From the NCBI GenBank assembly GCA_038227745.1, contig JBBRPS010000405.1, positions 1 through 9,197 on the forward strand: DNA of 9,197 nt. The letters are read 5' to 3'. Shown piece after piece: positions 1-6,024 of the stretch (position 1 is its first letter; the number at the start of each line of letters is the position of its first letter). The notes beneath the pieces were generated by a model that was given only the letters and a program-made list of their open reading frames with translations, did no database searches and was not told the DNA's origin. Origin of the DNA: DASPXY01 sp038227745 (GTDB lineage Bacteria > Planctomycetota > Planctomycetia > Gemmatales > Gemmataceae). The position numbers were made by a program, and so were the translations under genes.

Positions 1-19
1 CAATGGAGGAGGCACCCGC

Positions 20-100
20 ATGGCGACTCAGTCGGTGGCGCGGAACCGCTTCCGGCTGGTGCCGTGCCACGGCGGCGTCTGCACGCTGCCGCCGCGGTGA
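20..100 (+). CDS. Possible 26-aa small ORF, or 3' end of an upstream gene
   Basis: An ATG at 20 is preceded by a strong Shine-Dalgarno run (GGAGGAGG, 5-12) with a 7-nt gap, and the frame closes with TGA at 98-100. The 26-residue product has two cysteines in a CHGGVC context (residues 16-21) and no recognisable domain. The same frame is open back to the window edge, so this may instead be the C-terminus of a larger gene that starts outside. The excellent ribosome site argues for a real start; the length and the edge position argue for caution. It lies just upstream of the promoter for the HD nuclease gene, so it could also be a leader peptide of another transcript. Function unknown. Confidence 0.3.
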   Translation: MATQSVARNRFRLVPCHGGVCTLPPR

Positions 101-102
101 CG

Positions 103-131
103 TTGTCCGTTGTCCGCCGCCTGAGCATAAT
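103..131 (+). promoter_or_regulatory. Sigma-70-like promoter for the HD exonuclease gene
   Basis: TTGTCC (103-108, 4 of 6 matches to the -35 consensus) is followed by a 17-bp spacer and CATAAT (126-131, 5 of 6 matches to the -10). Transcription would start near 138, leaving a leader of about 80 nt before the ATG at 217. The same nine bases GCATAATGA occur at the proposed promoter of the TIGR03000 gene (4748-4756). Confidence 0.5.
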
Positions 132-179
132 GAGGAGTACGCGGGGGAGGTCGCCGCACGCGCTTCACCGGCAGCGGCC

Positions 180-207
180 AACGGACAACAGACCACGGAC
201 CACGGAC
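180..207 (+). repeat. Four tandem heptanucleotide units (MACRGAC) in the leader
   Basis: Units AACGGAC, AACAGAC, CACGGAC and CACGGAC lie end to end and stop 9 bp before the ATG at 217. Two copies of the same heptad in opposite orientation (GTTGTCCGTTGTCC, 102-115) overlap the -35 element. GTTGTCCGTT (102-111) and AACGGACAAC (180-189) are thus a perfect 10-bp inverted repeat, which could fold the leader. Confidence 0.6.
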
Positions 208-216
208 AATCCCATC

Positions 217-1224
217 ATGGGCCGACGCTTTGTGCAGCAGCTGACCGACGGCGAAAACCTCGACGAGGTCTACCTGGTCACGGAGAAACAGCTGCGGGCG
301 AACCGCAACGGGAACCTGTACATCCAGATCGAGCTGCGCGACCGCACCGGCGCGATCAGCGGCCGCCTCTGGAACGCCGGCGAACACCTGTTCCGCTCGT
401 TCGAGGAGGGCGACTTCCTGCGCATCCGCGGCAAGGTGCAGCTCTTCCAGGGCGCCCTGCAGATCATCCTCAACCACCTCGAGCGCGTCGAGGCCGACAA
501 GGTCGTGCTGACCGATTTCCTGCCGCACACCGAGCACGACGTCAGCAAGCTGTACGAGCGGCTGCGCGGCCTGATGATGCGCCTGACGAACCCGCACCTG
601 CGCGCCCTGGTCGAGTGCTTTCTGATGGACGAGGCGTTCGTCGAGGGTTTTTGCAAGGTGCCGGCGGGGGTGCGCAACCATCACGCCTACATCGGCGGCC
701 TGCTGGAGCACGTGGTCCGCCTCGCCGAGGCCGCCGACCGCCTGGCCCCCCTCTACCCCGAGCTGGACCGCGACCTGCTGCTGGCGGGCGTGTTCCTGCA
801 CGACGTCGGCAAGGTGCGCGAGCTGAGCTACGGCCGGGTCTTCAGCTACACCGACGAGGGGCAATTGATCGGCCACCTGGTGATCGGCGTGGAGATGCTG
901 AACGAGAAGGCGGCGCGGGTGCCCGACCTGACGGGCGAGGCGTTCCCGCCGGAATTGCTGCTGCGGCTCAAGCACATGATCCTGAGCCACCACGGCGTCT
1001 ACGAGTTCGGCAGTCCGAAACTGCCGATGACGCCGGAGGCCATCGCGCTGCACTACCTGGACAACTTCGACGCCAAGGTCCACACGTTCACGCGCGACAT
1101 CCGCGAGGACCGCAACCAGACATCGTGGACGCCGTTCAACCAGTCGCTGCAACGGCGGCTGTTCAAGGGCGGCGCGAACGGGGCGGACGAGGTGTACGCG
1201 CCGGCGGCGGAGGCGGCGGAGTGA
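217..1224 (+). CDS. YhaM-type 3'-5' exoribonuclease (OB-fold plus HD domain)
   Basis: The 335-aa product matches the layout of Bacillus YhaM (about 314 aa), a cytoplasmic metal-dependent 3'-5' exoribonuclease. An N-terminal OB-fold (about residues 15-95, with GNLYIQIELRDRTG and a GKVQLFQG strand) would bind nucleic acid. An HD phosphohydrolase domain follows (about 155-300): metal ligands are likely H165 (LLEH), H195-D196 (FLHDVGK), H253 and H258 (KHMILSHHG), and an Asp in LDNFDAK (D282 or D285). EFGSPKLPM is a further family signature. The start at 217 is chosen because homology begins there; the frame extends to a GTG at 64, but that would cross the promoter and the heptad repeats. No Shine-Dalgarno precedes 217. 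Its stop lies 7 bp from the convergent retropepsin stop. Family assignment is firm; substrate (RNA versus ssDNA) is inferred from the family. Confidence 0.88.
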   Translation: MGRRFVQQLTDGENLDEVYLVTEKQLRANRNGNLYIQIELRDRTGAISGRLWNAGEHLFRSFEEGDFLRIRGKVQLFQGALQIILNHLERVEADKVVLTDFLPHTEHDVSKLYERLRGLMMRLTNPHLRALVECFLMDEAFVEGFCKVPAGVRNHHAYIGGLLEHVVRLAEAADRLAPLYPELDRDLLLAGVFLHDVGKVRELSYGRVFSYTDEGQLIGHLVIGVEMLNEKAARVPDLTGEAFPPELLLRLKHMILSHHGVYEFGSPKLPMTPEAIALHYLDNFDAKVHTFTRDIREDRNQTSWTPFNQSLQRRLFKGGANGADEVYAPAAEAAE

Positions 1225-1231
1225 CGGCGCG

Positions 1232-1720
1232 TCACGGGAGTTGCACGCGGTCGCCCGGCTCGAAGAAGAAGGCGCGGGTGGCGTTGACGAAGAGTGGGAA
1301 GTGGGTACGGATGGCGTCGAGGCCGATGACGACCCTGTCAATGGGGCGGAGGTTCTGCTCAAGAAGGTAGGCTTTGACAGGCGCGAACTGGGGAGGAAAA
1401 TAATCGTAGCCCCCTGGCACCGGGACGAGGAAACGAACGCTCACTTCGACCATCGCCTGAAGGAGTGGTACTCCACCCATACTCGACAGACGGTAAGGCT
1501 GAAGGCCGAGATCCTGATAGATGCGGATCAGGCCGGATTTATGCGTCTTGTGGGGGATGATGACATAAGGGGCGCCCGTATCGACGTAGGCGACAGCGAA
1601 GGCGGTGCGTGCATCGGGAGGCCCGACCGAGGGCTCGAATTGCCCGTCGATCAACAGGCGGGGGATGGGCAATTGGGGGTGATCGGGAACCAACTCATCG
1701 CGCAGCAGCAGCGGAATCAC
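1232..1720 (-). CDS. Retropepsin-like aspartic protease domain protein
   Basis: The 162-aa product has the signature of single-domain, retrovirus-type aspartic proteases. A hydrophobic strand leads into D47-T-G-A (AYVDTGAPYVIIP) and, near the C-terminus, VVIGLDAI (residues 130-137) fits the hydrophobic-hydrophobic-Gly element of the psi loop. There is one catalytic Asp motif, so the enzyme would work as a homodimer. No signal peptide or membrane segment is visible, so it is probably cytoplasmic. Translation starts at a GTG (1720-1718) that overlaps the TGA of the upstream gene as GTGA; AGGA (1728-1725 region) serves as ribosome site, so the pair is probably translationally coupled. Base composition is lower in GC than its neighbours (33 of 60 over 1501-1560), which hints at transfer. 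It could be a non-proteolytic member of the fold. Substrate unknown. Confidence 0.72.
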   Translation of the reverse strand: MIPLLLRDELVPDHPQLPIPRLLIDGQFEPSVGPPDARTAFAVAYVDTGAPYVIIPHKTHKSGLIRIYQDLGLQPYRLSSMGGVPLLQAMVEVSVRFLVPVPGGYDYFPPQFAPVKAYLLEQNLRPIDRVVIGLDAIRTHFPLFVNATRAFFFEPGDRVQLP

Positions 1721-2199
1721 ATCCTGTCCCTTCCTGCACCGTTCGCGACCGGGGCTGCGGCACGAGTAAGCTGCTCCCAGCAGCCTGCATTGCGCAGCTC
1801 GACGTAGAGTGCCCCGGCCATGCGATTGTAGATTTTGTCCATGAGATGCCGGAGGATGTCGGCGGCGAGGATTTCCGCCTGGTGTTCCGGCGTGTTCGCC
1901 GTGGCCAGTTTGCCCATCGCTTCAAGAAAGCGCCGAGCGGCGTACAACGCCAGACCGAGCCAGTCGATGGCCAGCGGCGGGGGCATTCCCCCCCTACCCT
2001 TGATGACCGCGCGGATCACTTCCTCGGGGGTAAGTTGGTGCCTGCGCTCAAGGGCGAGCGGGACCAGGATTCCGTCGTAGCACTCAACGATGGGCGCAGC
2101 CGGGGTCGTGTGCTCCTGGGACGCATCATCAAAGCTGTCGTCACTCCAGTCGAACCGAAGGAACGCGCCGTCTGTGCTCGAGTCGCCGAGCGTCAACAT
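1717..2199 (-). CDS. Protein of unknown function, first gene of the retropepsin operon
   Basis: I do not recognise the family of this 160-aa product. The N-terminus (residues 1-35) is acidic and probably disordered (FDWSDDSFDDASQEH). The rest is mostly helical in appearance, with LTPEEVIRAVIKGRGG near residue 55 and amphipathic stretches LGLALYAARRFLEAMGKL and EILAADILRHLMDKIYNRM. No signal peptide, transmembrane segment or catalytic motif is evident. The ATG at 2199 has a GAGG ribosome site 5 nt upstream. The stop codon overlaps the GTG start of the protease gene by 4 nt (1717-1720), so the two products are probably made together, and this protein may be partner, regulator or substrate of the protease. 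That role is inference from position only. Confidence 0.7.
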   Translation of the reverse strand: MLTLGDSSTDGAFLRFDWSDDSFDDASQEHTTPAAPIVECYDGILVPLALERRHQLTPEEVIRAVIKGRGGMPPPLAIDWLGLALYAARRFLEAMGKLATANTPEHQAEILAADILRHLMDKIYNRMAGALYVELRNAGCWEQLTRAAAPVANGAGRDRM

Positions 2200-2256
2200 C
2201 TTTGCCTCACTGCTGACAGGTGTCTCTCCAGAGTCAGGGCAATTCGACGCTTTGAG

Positions 2257-2286
2257 ATCTTACCACGGGCTGCTGGTCGCTGTCCA
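2257..2286 (-). promoter_or_regulatory. Promoter of the retropepsin operon
   Basis: On the minus strand, TGGACA (2286-2281, 5 of 6 to the -35 consensus), an 18-bp spacer and TAAGAT (2262-2257, 4 of 6 to the -10) stand about 57 bp upstream of the ATG at 2199, giving a leader of roughly 50 nt. It diverges from the RNase R gene. Confidence 0.5.
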
Positions 2287-2416
2287 GATGCTGCTTGCCC
2301 TCGGTGGCGGGCAACGGCGGGATACCATATCTCAACCTGGGAACCGCACGGGCGAACCCGCCGCGGCCGGGGGCTGTCAACCGCAGGTGCGCAGCGCTCA
2401 GCACGAAGGGATGCCG

Positions 2417-4567
2417 ATGGCCGACTTCACCGAGCAGATCCTGACCCTCCTCTCCCGCAAGAACTACGCGCCGCTCAAGCCCAAGGCGCTGGCGCGCAAG
2501 CTGAACGTGCCGTCCGCCCTCTACGCCGACTTCCGCCGCAACCTCCGCACTCTCCTGCAGCAGAAGCGCATCGAGCTGGGCAAGAACCACACCCTCCGCT
2601 CCACGGCGCCCCTCGGCACCGCCACCGGCGTCTACCGCGGCACCGGCTCGGGCTTCGGTTTCGTGCGCCCCCACGCCATCGACGGCACCGCCGGCGCCGA
2701 GATCTTCATCCCCGAGGGCGACGCCCTCGACGCCGTCACCGGCGACACCGTCCTCGTCCGCATCATGCGCAAGGCCCGCAGCGCCGACCTCGGCCCGACC
2801 GGGCAGGTCCTCCAGATCGTCGAGCGCGCCACCCGCGAGTTCGTCGGCACCTACTTCGAGCGCGAGGGCCAGGGCTACGTCCGCGTCGATGGCACGGTCT
2901 TCAGCCACAGCATCTGGGTCGGCGACCCCGGCGCCAAGGGCGCCCACGCCGAGGACAAGGTCGTCTTCGAGATGCTCCGCTTCCCCAGCGCCGACGACCG
3001 CCGCGGCGAGGGCGTCCTCACCGAGGTGCTCGGCCCGCGCGGCCAACCCGGCGTCGATACGCTCTCCATTATCCGCGCCTTCGGCCTGCCCGAGAAGTTC
3101 CCCGACGACGCCCTCCAGGAGGCCCGCCATCAGGCCGACACCTTCGACGATCGCGACCTCGACGGCCGCGACGACTTCACGGAACCGGTCACCATCACCA
3201 TCGACCCGGTGGACGCCCGCGACTTCGACGACGCCGTCTCGGTGACCATCGACCCCAAGAGCAAGCACTGGCAGCTCGCCGTCCACATCGCCGACGTGGC
3301 CCACTTCGCCCCGGCGGGCGGCCCCCTCGACCGCGAGGCCCGACGCCGCGCCACCAGCGTCTACCTGCCGCAGCGCGTGCTGCCGATGTTCCCGGAGATC
3401 ATCTCCAACAGCCTCGCCAGCCTGCAGCAGGGCAAGGTGCGCTACGTCAAGAGCGCCCTGATCGACTTCACCCCCACGGGGCAGCGAACCTCGGCGCGCT
3501 TTGCCGAGGGCGCCATCCGCGTCCGCCGCCGCTTCACCTACGAGCAGGTCTCGGCCATCCTGGCCCGGCACGCCGAGAGCGAAGGGCGCGAACCGTCGGC
3601 GGAGGAAGTCGAGCCGGAGGTGCTCGCGCTGCTGCTGCGCATGCACGACCTGGCCATGATCCTGCGCAAACGGCGGCTGAAGCGCGGGGCGCTGGAGCTG
3701 AACATGCCGGAGGTCGAGCTGGAGTACGACGACCAGGGCCGCGTGACGGGGGCGCACTTCCTCAAGCACGACGTCAGCCACCAGATGATCGAGGAGTGCA
3801 TGCTGGCGGCCAACGAGGCGGTGGCGGGGCAGCTGGCCGACCTGCGCGTGCCGTTCCTGCGCCGCGTCCACCCCGCCCCGGAGCCGAACAAGCTGAGCGC
3901 GTTCGCCGAGTTCGCCGGCATCCTGGGCTACCAGATGGCGAAGCACGTCGATCGCTTCTCGCTGCAGCGCGTGCTCGAGGAGTCGGCCGACCGGCCCGAC
4001 GCTTACGCGGTCCACTACGCCCTGCTGCGCAGCCTCAAGCAGGCCGTCTACAGCCCCGAGGAGGAGGGCCACTACGCTCTGGCCAGCGACACGTATTGCC
4101 ACTTCACCTCGCCGATCCGCCGTTACCCCGACCTGACGGTCCACCGCACTCTCGGCCGCTGGCTGCGGACGGGGAGGGCGAAGAGCGACGAGGCTGAGCT
4201 GGCGGCGCTGGGCGTCCACTGCAGCCGCATGGAACGCCGCGCGGACATCGCCGAGCGCGAGCTGATCAAGCTCAAGCTGCTGACGTACCTCGACGAGCGG
4301 ATCGGCATGGACCTGGAAGTCATCATCACCGGCGTGGCGGACTACGGCTTCTACGGCCAGTCGGAGAAGCTGCCGGTGGACGGTCTGGTCCACGTCAGCA
4401 CACTGACCGACGACTATTACTACCACGACGAGGCGTCGCACAGCCTGACCGGCCGCAAGACGAAGCGCCGCTACCGCCTGGGCGACCGGGTGCGGGTGAA
4501 GGTGGTGCGCGTGGACCTGCAGCGGCGGCAGCTGGACTTGCGCGTCACGGGCACGGGCGGGGAGTGA
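2417..4567 (+). CDS. rnr: Ribonuclease R (RNB-family 3'-5' exoribonuclease)
   Basis: The 716-aa product has the full RNase R order: winged-helix domain (about 5-62), two cold-shock RNA-binding domains (about 67-190), RNB catalytic domain (about 254-580) and C-terminal S1 domain (about 627-712). The magnesium-binding aspartates are all present in TIDPVDARDFDDAV: D263, D269, D271 and D272, equivalent to E. coli D272, D278, D280 and D281. Other signatures are HIADVAHF (290-297), the PQRVLPMFPE segment and HFTSPIRRYPDLTVHR (562-577). The S1 domain carries the typical VDGLVHVS. It lacks the basic Lys-rich tail of the E. coli enzyme and stops soon after S1. RNase R degrades structured RNA, rRNA and mRNA processively without a helicase. 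The ATG at 2417 is chosen over 2411 because GAAGGG (2405-2410) then has a 6-nt gap. Confidence 0.95.
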   Translation: MADFTEQILTLLSRKNYAPLKPKALARKLNVPSALYADFRRNLRTLLQQKRIELGKNHTLRSTAPLGTATGVYRGTGSGFGFVRPHAIDGTAGAEIFIPEGDALDAVTGDTVLVRIMRKARSADLGPTGQVLQIVERATREFVGTYFEREGQGYVRVDGTVFSHSIWVGDPGAKGAHAEDKVVFEMLRFPSADDRRGEGVLTEVLGPRGQPGVDTLSIIRAFGLPEKFPDDALQEARHQADTFDDRDLDGRDDFTEPVTITIDPVDARDFDDAVSVTIDPKSKHWQLAVHIADVAHFAPAGGPLDREARRRATSVYLPQRVLPMFPEIISNSLASLQQGKVRYVKSALIDFTPTGQRTSARFAEGAIRVRRRFTYEQVSAILARHAESEGREPSAEEVEPEVLALLLRMHDLAMILRKRRLKRGALELNMPEVELEYDDQGRVTGAHFLKHDVSHQMIEECMLAANEAVAGQLADLRVPFLRRVHPAPEPNKLSAFAEFAGILGYQMAKHVDRFSLQRVLEESADRPDAYAVHYALLRSLKQAVYSPEEEGHYALASDTYCHFTSPIRRYPDLTVHRTLGRWLRTGRAKSDEAELAALGVHCSRMERRADIAERELIKLKLLTYLDERIGMDLEVIITGVADYGFYGQSEKLPVDGLVHVSTLTDDYYYHDEASHSLTGRKTKRRYRLGDRVRVKVVRVDLQRRQLDLRVTGTGGE

Positions 4568-4581
4568 GCCCGGATTTGTCC

Positions 4582-4610
4582 CCCCTCTCCCCCGAAGCGG
4601 GGGCGAGGGG
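4582..4610. terminator. GC hairpin after rnr, with a second T-tailed hairpin downstream
   Basis: A 12-bp stem with one T/C mismatch (4582-4594 pairing with 4598-4610, loop AAG) begins 15 bp after the rnr stop. It lacks a T-run. A weaker hairpin, AACGG (4669-4673) with CCGTT (4687-4691), ends in TTTTT (4690-4694) and could be the actual release point. The first element resembles C-rich/G-rich palindromes that are often dispersed as genomic repeats. Confidence 0.5.
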
Positions 4611-4724
4611 AGATAACGAGCCGTGTTCACGCGCGTTAACCCCGGCGCCAGCGGTGTATCAGGAATTTAACGGAGTGTGGCAGTCCCCGTTTTTCTCAGG
4701 GCCTCACGGCCGCGGCAAAAGCGC

Positions 4725-4754
4725 TTGCGTCGTCAGGCGCGGGATTTGCATAAT
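4725..4754 (+). promoter_or_regulatory. Promoter of the TIGR03000 protein gene
   Basis: TTGCGT (4725-4730), an 18-bp spacer and CATAAT (4749-4754, 5 of 6 to the -10) give a start near 4761 and a leader of about 68 nt. The palindrome AAGCGCTT (4719-4726) overlaps the -35 and could be an operator half-element. The -10 region is identical over nine bases (GCATAATGA) to that before the HD exonuclease gene. Confidence 0.45.
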
Positions 4755-4828
4755 GACTGTTGGAGGGTGCGGCGCGCGCGGCGGCAGGCGCCGGCGCGGT
4801 TCCGGGCGACTTCACAAAGGGGCATCCC

Positions 4829-5887
4829 ATGTTCAGGCGATGGTCATTGGCGACGGCAGCGTTGATCGCGGCGACCGTGCTCTTCATGCCGGCCACGGCG
4901 TCGGCGCAATTCATGCTCGGGGGTCCCGCCCCCTACCTGGGCCGGCCGCTCTACTACCCGTCCTACTACCTCTCGCCGGCCTACCGAAGTCAGTACCTGT
5001 ACTACCAGACCGGGCTGCCCTACAACCCGGTCGTCAACAACCCGTTCCTCTACTCGGATCCCGTGACGCCGGCCATGTACAATTTGAACCCGGGGTTCGC
5101 CGCGGGCACGCCGTACTTCGGCGGGGCGTACGGCGCCAACGCCGGCGCACCGCTGCCGACCCTGGGGTTCGGGAACTCCTTCTCGCCGCTGGGCTACACG
5201 GGCAGTTACCTCCCGGCGTTCCGCTCCCTGGGCTTCGCCAGCACGTTCCGCCCGTCCGGCTACGGCGGCTACGGCGGCTATGGCGGCTACGGCGGCTTCG
5301 GCAGCTACCCGAGTCTTGGCTATGGGAACTATGTCGCAGCGGGCGGCGGTTACTACAACTCCAACGCCATGGCACCGGCGATGTACGGCGGCGGCGCGGG
5401 GTACTACCCGGGTTTCGCGGCCGGCCTGACGACGGTGCCTTACACGCCGGGACTCGACATGAACCTGATCGCGGCGCGGGCGCGGATCGCGACGTTCGCT
5501 TCCTTTAACGTCGCCAACCCGAAGACCGGCGGCGACGTGCTGCTGTCGATCAACAACCCGCGGATGCGCTCGGAGATGTCCCCGGCGGTGGCAGTCCGGC
5601 CGGGGTCGAAGCTGATCAAGGAGGCCCTGGGCGGAGTCGATTCCGACAAGACCGCCCGCATCACGGTGGTGCTGCCGGCCGCGAACGCGGACGTCTTTTT
5701 CCAGGGCGCGAAGATGAAGCAGACCGGCACGACGCGGCAGTTCGAGTCGCCGGTGCTGGCCGCCGGCACTTACACCTACGAGATCCGCGCCGCCTGGCTG
5801 AACAGCGAGGGCCAGCCCCAGTCCCAGATGCGTACCGTGCGGGTCCGGCCCGGGTCGCAGATGCGTGTGGACTTCACCGAGAAGTAA
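4829..5887 (+). CDS. Secreted Tyr/Gly-rich protein with C-terminal TIGR03000 domain
   Basis: The 352-aa product starts with a clear Sec signal peptide (MFRRW, then a hydrophobic core, cleavage likely after ASA at residue 26). Residues 30-205 are low-complexity, rich in Tyr, Gly, Pro and Asn, with four YGG repeats at 145-156. The C-terminus (about 276-350) fits TIGR03000, a domain known from planctomycetes: ITVVLPAANADVFFQG, then KQTGTTRQFESP, then YTYEIRAAW and a final RVRPGSQMRVDF strand, resembling a small beta-sandwich. Start at 4829 is supported by AAAGGGG (4816-4822) six nt upstream. The protein is presumably exported to the periplasm-like space or cell wall; Tyr/Gly-rich parts suggest adhesive or structural use, which is inference. 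Its own promoter (4725-4754) and terminator (5909-5959) make it monocistronic. Confidence 0.87.
   Translation: MFRRWSLATAALIAATVLFMPATASAQFMLGGPAPYLGRPLYYPSYYLSPAYRSQYLYYQTGLPYNPVVNNPFLYSDPVTPAMYNLNPGFAAGTPYFGGAYGANAGAPLPTLGFGNSFSPLGYTGSYLPAFRSLGFASTFRPSGYGGYGGYGGYGGFGSYPSLGYGNYVAAGGGYYNSNAMAPAMYGGGAGYYPGFAAGLTTVPYTPGLDMNLIAARARIATFASFNVANPKTGGDVLLSINNPRMRSEMSPAVAVRPGSKLIKEALGGVDSDKTARITVVLPAANADVFFQGAKMKQTGTTRQFESPVLAAGTYTYEIRAAWLNSEGQPQSQMRTVRVRPGSQMRVDFTEK
5261..5296 (+). repeat. Four tandem 9-bp units TAYGGCGGC
   Basis: TACGGCGGC is repeated four times in frame (third copy TATGGCGGC), encoding (YGG)4 in the TIGR03000 protein, followed by a degenerate TTCGGC. Such repeats can change copy number by slippage. 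Confidence 0.85.
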
Positions 5888-5897
5888 CCCGCCGCGT

Positions 5898-5906
5898 TGA
5901 TACAAT
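5898..5906 (+). promoter_or_regulatory. Extended -10 promoter candidate before the Arg-patch protein gene
   Basis: TGATACAAT combines a TGn extension with TACAAT (5901-5906, 5 of 6 to the -10). No good -35 is seen at 17-18 bp. A start near 5913 would fall inside the left arm of the hairpin at 5909-5959. Confidence 0.35.
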
Positions 5907-5908
5907 GA

Positions 5909-5959
5909 AAACGTCCGGCGCGGCCGGGCGCCGCCCAGGCCGCCCGGCCCCGGGCGTTT
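5909..5959 (+). terminator. Intrinsic terminator after the TIGR03000 gene
   Basis: AAACG (5909-5913) pairs with CGTTT (5955-5959); a T-G pair and CCGG/CCGG continue the stem, and after a 3-nt bulge GGCCGGGCG (5922-5930) pairs with CGCCCGGCC (5941-5949). The stem totals 19 bp, and GTGGTTTT follows. A second hairpin, GGACCG (5970-5975) with CGGTCC (5991-5996), comes next. Confidence 0.65.
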
Positions 5960-6024
5960 GTGGTTTTCCGGACCGTCCCCCCCCGGGGAGCGGTCCCAGG
6001 CAACGCAGCGTCGAGAAGCAATCC

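Noticed and set aside
180..207. Tandem heptads considered as a CRISPR-like array
   Set aside because: Units are 7 bp and contiguous with no spacers.
64..216. N-terminal extension of the HD nuclease from a GTG at 64 or ATG at 130
   Set aside because: It would cross the promoter and the heptad repeats, and family similarity starts at 217.
1241..1807. 188-aa plus-strand frame opposite the retropepsin gene
   Set aside because: The minus strand carries the DTGA motif, the coupled start and a promoter; the plus frame shows nothing recognisable.
2295..2326. TTGCCC with GATACC as an rnr promoter
   Set aside because: Spacing is 20 bp and the -10 matches at only 3 positions; not strong enough to list.
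2234..4630. 798-aa minus-strand frame opposite rnr
   Set aside because: Antisense shadow of a strongly biased GC-rich gene; composition dominated by Val, Ala, Leu, Asp and His with no domain.
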